The position numbers were made by a program, and so were the translations under genes. From positions 496,001 through 560,000 of the forward strand of contig NZ_WKJI01000001.1 in the NCBI RefSeq assembly GCF_009674685.1: a DNA stretch of 64,000 bases. The letters run 5' to 3'. The notes under the pieces are model-generated. The model had not been told where the DNA came from. It searched no databases and worked only from the letters and a program-made list of their open reading frames with translations. The DNA is from Pedobacter puniceum (GTDB lineage: Bacteria > Bacteroidota > Bacteroidia > Sphingobacteriales > Sphingobacteriaceae). Below are positions 42,017 to 51,941 of the stretch, piece by piece; position 1 is the first letter of the stretch; each line of letters opens with the position of its first letter.

Positions 42017-44434
42017 CTAAAATTTCACACCTAAAGAAAGGTAAGCAATACGACCATCAGCAGGCATGATACCAGGACCTGGATAACCACCAGCTCTACG
42101 GGTAAAATAACGCTCATCTGTTAAGTTATTAACCCCAGCTTTAATGTTATAGTGTTTTAAGAATTTATAACTTGCTGATAAATCTTGTACGCTATAAGCT
42201 GGAATTAAACCTGTTGTAGCAGCAGCATTTGGTGCTACTGTATTAGAAGCATCGGCGAAAGCCTCACCAATTTTACTTAACTGCCATGTCATAGAGAAAC
42301 CTTTTAAGCTATAAGTAGCACCAAAACGGTTAATGCTTCTTGGAGCATTTTCTACTCTTTTTCCTGCTAAGTTGCCCTCCACAATTTGATTACTGCTATT
42401 TACAGATGTAGTTTTAAAATCTTGATAAGTAGCATCAATATGAGCTAATGAAGCAAATAAGCTTACATAACCTACTCTAGAACGTTTGAAAATTGCTGTA
42501 ACAGGGTCTACTTCAACATAGGCTTCAAATCCTTTACTTACTGATCTACCTAAATTTGTACGGAATTGGAAGTTTTGCGAGTTACCATTTGATTGTGTAA
42601 TTGTTCCAATACGATCATCATAGTTTAAATAGAAATAATCGATATCAAAATTTAGGAAATTACTTACTTGACCACGGTAACCAAAATCAAAATTGTAACC
42701 TCTAGCATCTTTTAAATTAGGGTCAATAACATCTGTTGTAGCTGGTGGCGTTAAATCAGAAATTAACACCGGACGATAAGCTTGTGAGATATTAGAATAA
42801 AATTTAGTTGTTGGTGTGATTTTATACTCAGCACCTGCACCAACAAGTAAGAAGTTACGTTTGCGTGTAGCAGGAGTTAAGTTTGAAGTAGCGTTAAACT
42901 GACCTTCCATAGTAGAGCTGATATTCTCTAAACGCACACCACCAGTTACTAAGAACTTATCGGTAATATGGAAAATGTTTTCAAGAAATGCTGCTGAGTT
43001 TACATTAGCAAAATCAAGATTACGTGGGTAAACACCGCTGGATAAGTTGAAATCCATATCGGTACCGTTAGTACCAACACCTTGTTGCTTACGGTCAATA
43101 TGCCCATTAAAATATCTTACACCTGCTGCTAATGTATTATTTAAGCCTAAAGCTCTATATTCTGTTAATAAACGTAACTCAGAACCGTAAGTAGTATAAT
43201 AATCGCGGTCTACTTGTCTGTTACCTAAATTATCTGGGGTAGTAATGGCGCTTACAATACCAACACTATTTCTTTCTGCAATAGTTCCAAAAGCTTTCCA
43301 GCTAAGTTTAGTTTTCTCGTTAAATATGTATTCTGCATTCAAAGATGGTACTAACCAAGGTGTGCTAAACCAGTTTCTGCTTCTATTACTCTGACGAGCA
43401 TCTTGGTTAAACTGAACATCAGTTAAACCACCTGGTTGCTGACTTTCGGTAGTCATATAAGTAATCTCTGTACCTATTTTAAACTTCTTAGAAACTGCGT
43501 AGCTTAATTCAAAATGTGCGTGGTCAGTATCAAAGAATCCATTATCTCTCCAACCATCACCTCTTCTTTTTTGATAGTATGCAGTATAACTTAAACGGCC
43601 AACAGTACCACCTATGTAATTAAAAGTACTAAATAGGCCGTTACTACCTACAGTGTTTTGAGATTCAAATGTTAAACGGGTAGAAATATCTGGTTTGCGT
43701 AATACGAAATTCATTAAACCACCAAACTGAGGGCCATACTGTAATGATGAGGCACCACGGATAATCTCAATACGGTCTACAACTTCCATTGGCGGAGTAT
43801 AGTAAGCTTCAGGATAACCCATTGGGTCTGGCGTAATATCATAGCCATCCATTCTTACGTTAAATTCCCAAGAACGGTTAGGACTTAAACCACGCGAAGC
43901 AACACCCAATTGTATCCCAGAACCATCATTCTCCCAAACAGAGATACCTGGTGTACGACCAAAAATTTGGCGACTATTATTCATCGCTAGGTTAGCGTTG
44001 ATGTTATCTAATTTAATCAGTTCATTTTTCTTGGCTGCATTAATTCTGAAATCAGTAACATCAGGAAGAGTCTCATTGCCTTTTATACCTCTTCTGGTAG
44101 ATACCTCAATTTCGTTTAGTAAAAGACCATCGTCTTCAAGCTTAAAATTAACAGTACTGTTTTGGTTGTCTGATAAGGAAACTTCTGTAGTTTTATTTTT
44201 CATACCTACGAAGCTTAATATTAAGGTGTAGTTACCTTTTTCAAGACCTTTGATAACATACTCTCCTTTAACGTTGGTTTGTGCGGCTCTAACTGTCCCT
44301 TTTAAAACTATGGTAGCACCGGCAACTGGATGATCATTACCATCAACAACTTTCCCATTTATAGATGCTTTTTGTGCAAATACTATACTTGTGAAACAAA
44401 CAAAGCTTAGTAGTAGACTAATACGCAATTTCAT
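42017..44434 (-). CDS. TonB-dependent receptor, FecA-like
   Basis: Outer-membrane transporter of 805 residues. The order is signal peptide (ending SIVFAQ, about 21), a carboxypeptidase-regulatory-like domain (about 24-105: SINGKVVDGNDHPVAGATIV, TNVKGEYVIKGLEKGNYTL), a plug (about 125-250, with IFGRTPGISVWENDGSG and VVDRIEIIRGASSLQYGPQFGG), and a barrel ending in YLSLGVKF. The plug resembles Fe(III)-dicitrate receptor (FecA) relatives, so a siderophore or iron-chelate substrate is likely. There is no SusD gene and no anti-sigma/sigma pair beside it, which argues against a glycan SusCD system. Confidence 0.92.
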   Translation of the reverse strand: MKLRISLLLSFVCFTSIVFAQKASINGKVVDGNDHPVAGATIVLKGTVRAAQTNVKGEYVIKGLEKGNYTLILSFVGMKNKTTEVSLSDNQNSTVNFKLEDDGLLLNEIEVSTRRGIKGNETLPDVTDFRINAAKKNELIKLDNINANLAMNNSRQIFGRTPGISVWENDGSGIQLGVASRGLSPNRSWEFNVRMDGYDITPDPMGYPEAYYTPPMEVVDRIEIIRGASSLQYGPQFGGLMNFVLRKPDISTRLTFESQNTVGSNGLFSTFNYIGGTVGRLSYTAYYQKRRGDGWRDNGFFDTDHAHFELSYAVSKKFKIGTEITYMTTESQQPGGLTDVQFNQDARQSNRSRNWFSTPWLVPSLNAEYIFNEKTKLSWKAFGTIAERNSVGIVSAITTPDNLGNRQVDRDYYTTYGSELRLLTEYRALGLNNTLAAGVRYFNGHIDRKQQGVGTNGTDMDFNLSSGVYPRNLDFANVNSAAFLENIFHITDKFLVTGGVRLENISSTMEGQFNATSNLTPATRKRNFLLVGAGAEYKITPTTKFYSNISQAYRPVLISDLTPPATTDVIDPNLKDARGYNFDFGYRGQVSNFLNFDIDYFYLNYDDRIGTITQSNGNSQNFQFRTNLGRSVSKGFEAYVEVDPVTAIFKRSRVGYVSLFASLAHIDATYQDFKTTSVNSSNQIVEGNLAGKRVENAPRSINRFGATYSLKGFSMTWQLSKIGEAFADASNTVAPNAAATTGLIPAYSVQDLSASYKFLKHYNIKAGVNNLTDERYFTRRAGGYPGPGIMPADGRIAYLSLGVKF

Positions 44435-44604
44435 ATACGCTTGATTAAATTAGATTAATTATAAATAATGCGGCAAACGTATATATTATTTAGATTAAAT
44501 CCAAATAAAAAAGATTAGAAATTTAATTTTTTTAAGAGAAGAAATCTCTAATTATAAATTTCACAGAAAGTGCTTTAAATGATGTTTAAAAGAAGTTTAT
44601 TATG

Positions 44605-44658
44605 AGAAAAGCAGAGTTCCAGACCATCAGGAGATGGTAACGAAGTCTCTGCTTTTCT
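44605..44658 (-). terminator. Terminator of the S9 peptidase gene
   Basis: A 12-bp stem AGAAAAGCAGAG (44605-44616) with CTCTGCTTTTCT (44647-44658). Its loop holds a second small hairpin (ACCATC...GATGGT). It lies just after the minus-strand peptidase stop at 44675. Confidence 0.7.
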
Positions 44659-44674
44659 AAAACAAAATGTTTTA

Positions 44675-47494
44675 TTATTTAACCAGCTCTAAGCCAAAAT
44701 TTCTGCCTTTTTCTACAGCAGGAACACCTTTTGCCATCCAAACTGGGGCTGGGGAGTCTTTTAAATAATGATCAAAAAACTGTAATTCTCTTATCGAGAT
44801 GTCTTTACGATTTTCTCTTTTAATAAGATTATGTGCTTCGCCATTGTATTGCAGCATCCAAACTGGTTTACCCAACCTTCTTAAAGCGGTAAACATTTCA
44901 ATACCTTGATACCAAGGCACTGCGCCATCAGCATCATTAGCCATAATAACTACCGGCGTCTCTACTTTTGGTAAATGAAAAAGAGGCGAGTTTTTAATAT
45001 ATAATTCTGGTTTTTCCCATAATGTGCCACCAATCCTACTTTGGGTATGCTCGTACTGAAATTGTCTGCTCATACCAGATTCCCAACGTATACCTCCATA
45101 CGCCGATGTCATATTTACAACAGGTGCACCAGACCAAGCCGCAGCATACATATTGTTGTGTGTGATGAGGTACGCTACTTGATAACCTCCCCAACTTTGC
45201 CCTTGTATACCTATTTTAGAGCCATTTACCCAACTGTTCTTTTTTAAATGGTCTACGCCAGAGTTGATGAATTCTACCGCAGAAGCACCTGGTTCGCCAA
45301 TGGTATAACTAATATCTGGTGTAAAAACCAGATACCCATTGCTAGCAAACATGGCAATATCTAAACGAGATGGAGTAGGTGCTGGGGCTTGATAACGGTA
45401 TAAACCATCAGATAGTTTCTCATAAAAATAAACCACCATTGGATATTTTTTTGTTGGATCAAAATTTTCTGGTTTGTATAAAATACCAGTTGCTTCGTAG
45501 CCTTTTGGTGTTTTCCAATTCACCAATTCAGAACTAAACCAATTGTATTCTTTTTGTTGAGGATTAATATTACTCAGTTGAACTTCTTTTCTAAAATCGG
45601 TACTGCTATATAAATCTGCTGGTTTAGCAACGTTAGATTTCGTGTAGATATAAACATCAGCATCTTTAGCTTTTATAGCTTCAGAATATCCCATAGGTAC
45701 AAAAGGTAGCTGAATAGGATTTTTTAAACTTGAAATATTCTTTTTATAATATGCCCATTGCTTATTGATGGTATTTTGAGCTATTAACCATAAATCTTCT
45801 TTAGCACCAATAAAGTATTGTTTATCAACCGGGATGTTGTACCTGATAGTTGTTTTGGTTGAACGACCTAAATTATTAGTAAAATTCTGACTTTCTGCTG
45901 TTGCAGGATTGATTTTCCAGATATCATAACGGTCGTAAATTAAAACAGCTTCATCATTTTCTGTCCAAGCAGCTATACCATATGGTTGCGGGTCGTCTGG
46001 CGAGTCATTTTCTTCATCACTAAAAGAAACCGTTATTTTACCCGTAAGATTAACCGTTTTACGGGTAGCTGTAGCAAATGAGAACCAGTTTTTCTGTTCA
46101 TAATCATACCAAATAACGTATTTACCTGCTGGTGATAGTTGAAACCTACCTTTTGCAGCCTTAGAGTTTATTGCAATGCGCTCTCCGGTAATAGTAGAAA
46201 TTAAATATGCATGTTTTAGTGTATTGCCTTTCCATTGCATAGATACTCTTTTACCTGTATCTGTTACAGCTAAGATGTATTCTGCATGGTTAAGCTGGGC
46301 TACGTAAGAATCAGAAAGGTATTCATCCTCTAGCTGAATAAATTTTTTGTCTTTTTGCTGAGGATAAATAACCGCTAAATAATTTTTTTGTAAATCTCTA
46401 CGCAGATTTTTTAGCTGCATGGGTTGTAAATAATCATCCTGATAATGCCAAATGTCTAGTTTGGCAGTTTCAAAATCAACCTGAGTGGTGTCTTGTGGGA
46501 TAGGGTTGGGTGCAGTACCGAAATAAAGTTTAGCTCCATTTTTATCAAAACGTAATCTAGAAAAGCCACTAGGCGACCAATTTTCTTTCAATTGCTTAGC
46601 ATTATTTGCCATAAGAATTTGAGCCGTATCACTCACGAAATCATAATAGTACAAACTAAAAGGTTTTGATAAAGCCTTTTCAGGATATTTCTCTGCTACA
46701 AAAGCAAATTGTTTAGCTTGCTCATCAAAAACTAAACTTTTATAAGTTCCTTTTCCAGAGCTAATTAATTTTGATTTTCCAGCTAACACATCATAGATGT
46801 ATAATCCAGATTTTACCTGCTTATTGTTTTTAGGAGCAGCAATTACATAAGCTATTTGGTTACCTTGTTTACTTATCTCATAATCTGTAACATGTTCAAT
46901 TTCTTTGATGCTGCCATCTTTTAGATGAACAATTTTAAGAACAGCACCTGCTTTTTTACTTTCTAAAAGTTGGTCGCTTATTTTCTTAACTGTATCTGCA
47001 GCTGGTTTTTTTAAGGTGTCTTTTAGGGGAGTTTTAGTAGCTAAAAATGCTAAAAAAGCACCTTTTTCTGCTAATTTAAATGATTTCGCATCCGGATATT
47101 TTTGAAGCTTACCTGTTTCTAAAGCAAAAATACCAATAGAATCTTTTGGCATTTCTTCTGGTTTCTTCTTCTTGATTTTTGCCTCTCGGGTATCTTTATA
47201 CCAAGGTTTTATAGTAAAAATGGCGTATTTAGAATCAGAAGTGAATAGGGCAGAGTCGCCACGACTTACAGTTTGCAGTATTTTATTATTCGCTGTTTTG
47301 ATGTACAAATGAGCATCTCCTTGTTGTGGTCTTACTTGATAAAGTATATATTTTCCATTATTACTTATTTTGGGGCTTGCTACACTTTGCCATTGGTCGT
47401 AAACGCTATGGTCTAGCGGTTTTTTAGAATTTTGCTGCGCAAAGCCAATTTGATAAAGCAATAAGCTGAAGCTTAGGAGTATAAATTTCTGCAT
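44675..47494 (-). CDS. S9-family (prolyl oligopeptidase-like) exported peptidase
   Basis: Exported serine peptidase of 939 residues, longer than typical S9 enzymes. A signal peptide (ending IGFAQ, about 19) precedes a beta-propeller-like region (about 30-650) and a C-terminal alpha/beta-hydrolase domain. Catalytic Ser lies in KIGIQGQSWGGYQVAYL, Asp in MANDADGAVPWYQG, and His in YNGEAHNLIKREN. The family removes dipeptides or cleaves after Pro in small peptides; this form probably works on peptides in the periplasm. It has its own promoter region and terminator and no evident partner gene. Confidence 0.93.
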   Translation of the reverse strand: MQKFILLSFSLLLYQIGFAQQNSKKPLDHSVYDQWQSVASPKISNNGKYILYQVRPQQGDAHLYIKTANNKILQTVSRGDSALFTSDSKYAIFTIKPWYKDTREAKIKKKKPEEMPKDSIGIFALETGKLQKYPDAKSFKLAEKGAFLAFLATKTPLKDTLKKPAADTVKKISDQLLESKKAGAVLKIVHLKDGSIKEIEHVTDYEISKQGNQIAYVIAAPKNNKQVKSGLYIYDVLAGKSKLISSGKGTYKSLVFDEQAKQFAFVAEKYPEKALSKPFSLYYYDFVSDTAQILMANNAKQLKENWSPSGFSRLRFDKNGAKLYFGTAPNPIPQDTTQVDFETAKLDIWHYQDDYLQPMQLKNLRRDLQKNYLAVIYPQQKDKKFIQLEDEYLSDSYVAQLNHAEYILAVTDTGKRVSMQWKGNTLKHAYLISTITGERIAINSKAAKGRFQLSPAGKYVIWYDYEQKNWFSFATATRKTVNLTGKITVSFSDEENDSPDDPQPYGIAAWTENDEAVLIYDRYDIWKINPATAESQNFTNNLGRSTKTTIRYNIPVDKQYFIGAKEDLWLIAQNTINKQWAYYKKNISSLKNPIQLPFVPMGYSEAIKAKDADVYIYTKSNVAKPADLYSSTDFRKEVQLSNINPQQKEYNWFSSELVNWKTPKGYEATGILYKPENFDPTKKYPMVVYFYEKLSDGLYRYQAPAPTPSRLDIAMFASNGYLVFTPDISYTIGEPGASAVEFINSGVDHLKKNSWVNGSKIGIQGQSWGGYQVAYLITHNNMYAAAWSGAPVVNMTSAYGGIRWESGMSRQFQYEHTQSRIGGTLWEKPELYIKNSPLFHLPKVETPVVIMANDADGAVPWYQGIEMFTALRRLGKPVWMLQYNGEAHNLIKRENRKDISIRELQFFDHYLKDSPAPVWMAKGVPAVEKGRNFGLELVK

Positions 47495-47596
47495 GATATA
47501 TTCGTTTTAACCAAATGTAACGAATAAGGCAGGTGGACATCTCTAAGAAACAGAAAAATTACTTAAGCAGAGCGAGCGGCTTTATAAGATATAAAA

Positions 47597-47625
47597 AAAG
47601 CCATCACAATTGTTGTGATGGCTTT
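47597..47625 (-). terminator. Terminator of cold-shock gene 1
   Basis: 13-bp stem AAAGCCATCACAA (47597-47609) with TTGTGATGGCTTT (47613-47625), 3-nt loop, A-run on the plus strand serving as the minus-strand T-tract. It lies 40 bp after the stop at 47665. Confidence 0.85.
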
Positions 47626-47664
47626 GTAATGACTTTAAATGTTTAATTATATAAAAAGCTGCAA

Positions 47665-47856
47665 TTAAGCAAGTCTTACATTAGCAGCATTTAATCCTTT
47701 TTTACCATTTTGAAGGTCGAAAGTAACTTCGTCATTTTCTCTGATATCATCTACCAGACCCGAAACATGTACAAAATACTCATTGTTTGTTCCGTCTTCT
47801 TTAATAAAACCAAAACCTTTGGTAGAATTAAAGAACTTTACTGTTCCATTATTCAT
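47665..47856 (-). CDS. Cold-shock domain protein, copy 1
   Basis: Single-stranded nucleic acid-binding OB-fold protein of 63 residues acting as an RNA chaperone. RNP1 is KGFGFI (residues about 13-18), and the RNP2-like segment is YFVHVSG. It is about 89% identical to the gene at 48093; seven substitutions are visible between residue 24 and the end, none in the RNP1 core. The long AT-rich upstream region is typical of csp leaders. The pair arose by tandem duplication, including a look-alike terminator. Confidence 0.96.
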   Translation of the reverse strand: MNNGTVKFFNSTKGFGFIKEDGTNNEYFVHVSGLVDDIRENDEVTFDLQNGKKGLNAANVRLA

Positions 47857-48025
47857 GTTATAATTTTTAATTGAGGCAAATATAATAAAAATAAAAATGT
47901 AAAACTAATTTTTAATAAATTTAATATTTGGTTAAAATAAAAAGCTATATATTATTTTATTAATTCTTTAAGCTGATGTTATAAACTTAGTTAGCTAGAA
48001 GGTAGAGAGGCTCTTAAATCAAAAA

Positions 48026-48052
48026 AGCCCTCGTTTCATAGAAACGAGGGCT
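48026..48052 (-). terminator. Terminator of cold-shock gene 2
   Basis: 12-bp stem AGCCCTCGTTTC (48026-48037) with GAAACGAGGGCT (48041-48052), 3-nt loop, A-run on the plus-strand side. It lies 41 bp after the stop at 48093, the same layout as copy 1 but with a different stem sequence. Confidence 0.85.
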
Positions 48053-48092
48053 TTGATGACTTTAAATGTGATCTATATTAAGAGACCTGCAA

Positions 48093-48284
48093 TTAAGCAA
48101 GTTTAACATTCACTGCATTTAATCCTTTTTTTCCGTCCTGTAGGTCGAAAGTAACTTCGTCATTTTCTCTGATTTCGTCAATCAGACCTGAAACGTGTAC
48201 AAAGTATTCTTTGCTCGTTCCATCTTCTTTAATAAAACCAAATCCTTTGGTTGAGTTAAAGAACTTTACTGTTCCATTGTTCAT
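48093..48284 (-). CDS. Cold-shock domain protein, copy 2
   Basis: 63-residue cold-shock protein, near twin of the gene at 47665. MNNGTVKFFNSTKGFGFIKE is identical in both; differences lie at residues 24-25 (SK for NN) and at a few conservative positions (I/V, E/D, D/N, V/A, K/R). Each copy has its own leader and terminator, so they are separately expressed and could respond to different conditions. Confidence 0.96.
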   Translation of the reverse strand: MNNGTVKFFNSTKGFGFIKEDGTSKEYFVHVSGLIDEIRENDEVTFDLQDGKKGLNAVNVKLA

Positions 48285-48370
48285 TTGTGATTGTTATTAA
48301 TTATTTCAAATGTATATATAATAATTTAGAATAACTATTGTTTTAAGTTTTCTCCAAAAAAATGACAATA

Positions 48371-48403
48371 AAAAAAGCCATGATTATACATCATGGCTTT
48401 TTT
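48371..48403 (-). terminator. Terminator of the DUF3276 gene
   Basis: 13-bp stem AAAAAAGCCATGA (48371-48383) with TCATGGCTTTTTT (48391-48403). It lies 18 bp after the minus-strand stop at 48422. Confidence 0.82.
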
Positions 48404-48421
48404 TATCTAAATGGTTATTTT

Positions 48422-48748
48422 TTAGATTTCAAAAGAGAAATCGTCATCTACTTTCTGAGGGGCTCCATCAGGATTGTATTCGTATCTTTTTTCAACAACT
48501 TCTTGATGTGCTTTAATGTAATCTACTGTTTCTGCAAGACCTTCAGCAAATTTTTCAAAATCTTCTTTGTAAAGGAAAATCTTATGTTTTACAAATACAC
48601 CGTCTTCTAATCTTTTTTTGCTTTCGGTTACAGTAATGTAATAATCGTTTGATCTTGTTGATTTTACATCAAAAAAATAAGTTCTTTTTCCTGCTCTTAC
48701 TTTTTTAGAAAAAACCTCTTCTCTCTCTTTGTTTTCGTAATCTCCCAT
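48422..48748 (-). CDS. DUF3276 family protein, PUR-type nucleic acid-binding
   Basis: About 108-residue protein of the DUF3276 (PUR-alpha-like) family, found mostly in Bacteroidota and presumed to bind DNA or RNA. Seen: EEVFSKKVRAGKRTYFFDVK, YYITVTESKKR, and KHKIFLYKEDFEKFAEGLAE, the PUR repeat pattern of strands followed by a helix. I start it at ATG 48748 (MGDYENKERE); an upstream Met at 48760 adds four residues. It lies next to the cold-shock pair, all on the same strand, but each has its own terminator, so they are separate units. Confidence 0.9.
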   Translation of the reverse strand: MGDYENKEREEVFSKKVRAGKRTYFFDVKSTRSNDYYITVTESKKRLEDGVFVKHKIFLYKEDFEKFAEGLAETVDYIKAHQEVVEKRYEYNPDGAPQKVDDDFSFEI

Positions 48749-48838
48749 TGCTGTTGTCAAGTTTTTAGTTTTGATTGGTTAAATAAAGAAAGAAAAAACT
48801 AAAGTTCCAAATAATTGTTAAAGCAAATTCATTAAAAC

Positions 48839-50638
48839 TCAGCTAATCTGTTCTTCTTCTAGCAATTGCTTTTCATATAAATCAAAATACAACCCTTTTT
48901 TTGTTAATAAATGCTCATGATTTCCGATTTCTGCAATCTCTCCATCATCTAATACAATTATTTTATCAGCATTTTTAATGGTAGATACCCTATGCGCAAT
49001 GATAACACTTGTTTTGTGGCGCATAATTTTTCCTAAGTTATTCAAAATTGTTTCTTCTGTTTTGGTATCAACAGCAGATAAGCTATCATCGAAAATGAGT
49101 ATTTGTGGCGAGTTAATGATAGCTCTGGCAATAGAAACTCTTTGCTTTTGCCCTCCCGATAAGGTAATGCCTCGTTCGCCAATAAAGGTTTCAAATTGCT
49201 GGTCAAACTCCATAATATTATGGTAAACAGCGGCGTCTTTGGCGGCTTGTTCTACTTTAGGCATATCCATTTCATCTAAACTAAAAGCAATATTACGGGC
49301 AATAGTATCAGAAAATAAGAACACCTCTTGCGGTACAAAACCAATTTGGCTACGGTAGTTTTCTAAATTTAACTGATGGATAGGAGTGCCATCAATTAAA
49401 ATTTCTCCTTTATCAATATCATACATTCTTAAAAGAAGATTGGCTAGTGTAGATTTTCCTGATCCTGTTTTGCCAATTATAGCTAATACTTCGCCTGCTT
49501 TTAGCTCAAAACTTATGTTTTTTATAGCTTGTATACCGGTATCTGGATAAGTAAAACTAACATTTTTAAAGCTAATATCTCCAGAGATATTTTTTATGAT
49601 TGCTTGGGATTCACTGTAAATATCTGGCTTTATACTTAAAAAATTATTGATTCTTTTTTGTGATGCTGCAGCCCTTTGGATTAAAGAAGTTACCCATCCT
49701 AAAGACATCACCGGAAAGGTTAATTGGTTTACATAAATGATAAATTCTGCAATATTACCTGCTGTAATTTTTCCTTCCATAACCTCAATACCTCCCATGT
49801 AAACGGTTATGATAGTACTTAAGCCAATCATCAGCAACATAAATGGATAAAATAAAGCTTGTACTTTAACTAGGGATAATGATTCTGATTTATAACCTTC
49901 GCTTTCTTTTGCAAAACCTGCTCTTATTTGTTCTTCTCTGCCATAAGATTTAATTACCCTAATGCCTGCAAAAGATTCTTGTACGTAAGAAGACAAATCG
50001 CTTTAGCGTTCCTGTATTTTCTCGCTTTTTAAGTTGATGATGCTGTTTACATAATAAATAGCAATGGCTAATATTGGTAGAGGAGCTAAACAATATAGGG
50101 CTAGTTTTAGGTTAACACCTACCATAGCTATAATAATAAGTGCAAACAGTACTATGGTGTTAATGGCATACATAATAGCCGGACCTACATACATTCTTAC
50201 TCTGCTTACATCTTCAGTAACGCGGTTCATTAAATCGCCAGTGTTATTTTTTCTGAAGAAAGCCATATCCAGCTTTTGATATTGGTTGTAGATGTCGTTT
50301 TTTAAATCGTACTCTATATGTCTGGAGGTAAGGATAATGGTTTGCCTCATGAAAAACAGAAAAATACCACGTGTTAAGGCCATCAACAGTACTAATAAAC
50401 CAAAAAATAAAAGACTAGTACCAAATAAATCATAAATAATTTCTTGTCTATTAAAGCCAAAGAATAGCCTATATAAAGCGATATTTTCATTAACTAAGTC
50501 TAGCGCTAAACGAATAATTTGGGCTGGTACAACGGCAAAAAAGTTTGATATAATAACAAATATGACACCGGGGATTAGCTTCCATCGGTACTTAAAGAAA
50601 AATTTATTGAGATATGCTAGTTCTTTCATGGATTGCAT
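48839..50638 (-). pseudogene. ABC exporter (TM + ATPase) interrupted by an in-frame TAA
   Basis: A single ABC exporter reading frame of about 600 codons (normal length) broken at 50003-50005. The first part (50638-50003, 211 codons) has the TM helices and KNDIYNQYQKLDMAFFRKNN. The second (from 49996) resumes in the same frame: LNLKSEKIQER, stop, SDLSSYVQESFAGIRVIK; relatives normally have Leu at the stop, so TTA to TAA is one change. The rest is intact: Walker A GKTGSGKST, signature LSGGQKQRVSIARA, Walker B ILIFDDSLSA, H-loop IIAHRVS. Real nonsense mutation, sequencing error or readthrough cannot be told apart here. Translation could restart at TTG 49996, but that would make a product lacking its first TM helices. 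Confidence 0.88.
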
Positions 50639-50801
50639 CCAAAGTTACAGCATTATTTTGGTTATCATATCCTGTGTTTGGAATCAAGATATAAAACTGC
50701 TTATCCATTAAAATTGTTACGCTCTTAGGTTATACTGTATTAGAAATTCAAAAAAAACAGCTACTTTTGCCAAAGATATTCAGTTTCAATTTATTGATTT
50801 T

Positions 50802-51890
50802 ATGTCATCTGTTCGTTTAGAAGAAAGTTCCGTATTTAGCCAATTAGGCTTGTTAAATCACCAGCAAGTTGTATTTTGTAATGATGAAGAAACTGGTTTA
50901 AAAGCTATCATAGCTATACATAATACAGTTTTGGGGCCAGCCCTTGGCGGAACAAGGATGTGGGCTTATTCCACAGAAGCTGAAGCTTTAAATGATGTTT
51001 TGCGCTTGTCACAAGCCATGACTTATAAAGCAGCCATCACCGGTTTAAATTTAGGAGGTGGTAAAGCAGTAATAATTGGCGATAGCAGAAAAGACAAAAC
51101 TGAAGTGATGATGCGCAGATTTGGGCGTTTTATCCAAAACTTAAACGGTGCTTTTATTACCACACAAGATGTAGGAACTAGTCCTAAGGATATGGAATAC
51201 ATCCGTATGGAAACTAAATATGTAACAGGTATTCCTGAAGTAATGGGTGGAAATGGAGACTTATCCCCTGTTACAGCAAAGGGTGTCTTCATGGGTATAA
51301 AAGCCTGTGTAAAAGAAATGTTTGGTACTGATTCTTTGGCAGGAAGAACCGTTGCAGTACAAGGAACAGGCCATGTAGGCGAAAACTTAGTAAGTCTTTT
51401 AAGAGCAGAAAATGCTAAAGTTTATGTTAGCGATATCAATGAAGAAAGATTGATAAAAGTGGCTCGACAATATGGTGCAGAAGCGGTAAATAACAGCCGT
51501 TTATTTGATATAGATTTTGATATTTACGCACCTTGTGCTTTAGGTTCTACCGTAAATTCAGAAACTATAGCTAAGATGAAATGTGCTATTATAGCAGGTT
51601 CTGCCAATAACCAATTGGCGGATGAAAAAGCAGATGGGCAACTTCTTCTAGAAAAAGGAATTTTATACGCTCCAGATTACTTAATTAACGCCGGGGGGTT
51701 AATTAATTGCTATTCTGAGTTAGAAGGTTACTCAAGAAAAAGAACTATGCAACTGGCAGAAAATATTTACGAGGCCACCAGAGAAGTATTAAAAAAATCA
51801 AAAGAAGAAGAAATACCTACTTACTTAGCTGCTAATAAAATAGCAGAGAAGAGAATTGAAGATATCAGAAAAATAAAATCATCAAATTAA
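50802..51890 (+). CDS. Glu/Leu/Phe/Val dehydrogenase (leucine dehydrogenase type)
   Basis: NAD-dependent amino-acid dehydrogenase of 362 residues that reversibly deaminates leucine or valine to the branched 2-oxo acid. The substrate/catalytic lysines lie in LSQAMTYKAAITGLNLGGGKAVI. The NAD motif is VAVQGTGHVGENL. Family-typical are TTQDVGTSPKDMEYI and the C-terminal APDYLINAGGLINCYSELEG. Length and motifs fit leucine dehydrogenase better than glutamate dehydrogenase (about 450 aa). It is followed by nusB after 51 bp; a link to branched-chain fatty-acid precursors is plausible for this phylum. Confidence 0.92.
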   Translation: MSSVRLEESSVFSQLGLLNHQQVVFCNDEETGLKAIIAIHNTVLGPALGGTRMWAYSTEAEALNDVLRLSQAMTYKAAITGLNLGGGKAVIIGDSRKDKTEVMMRRFGRFIQNLNGAFITTQDVGTSPKDMEYIRMETKYVTGIPEVMGGNGDLSPVTAKGVFMGIKACVKEMFGTDSLAGRTVAVQGTGHVGENLVSLLRAENAKVYVSDINEERLIKVARQYGAEAVNNSRLFDIDFDIYAPCALGSTVNSETIAKMKCAIIAGSANNQLADEKADGQLLLEKGILYAPDYLINAGGLINCYSELEGYSRKRTMQLAENIYEATREVLKKSKEEEIPTYLAANKIAEKRIEDIRKIKSSN

Positions 51891-51941
51891 TTATACCCAT
51901 ATACAAATTAGGTTTTTTTAAGCCAAATCGTTCTTTAAAAT

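Noticed and set aside
48362-48610. 82-codon plus-strand ORF
   Set aside because: Antisense to DUF3276 and running through its terminator; typical AT-rich shadow.
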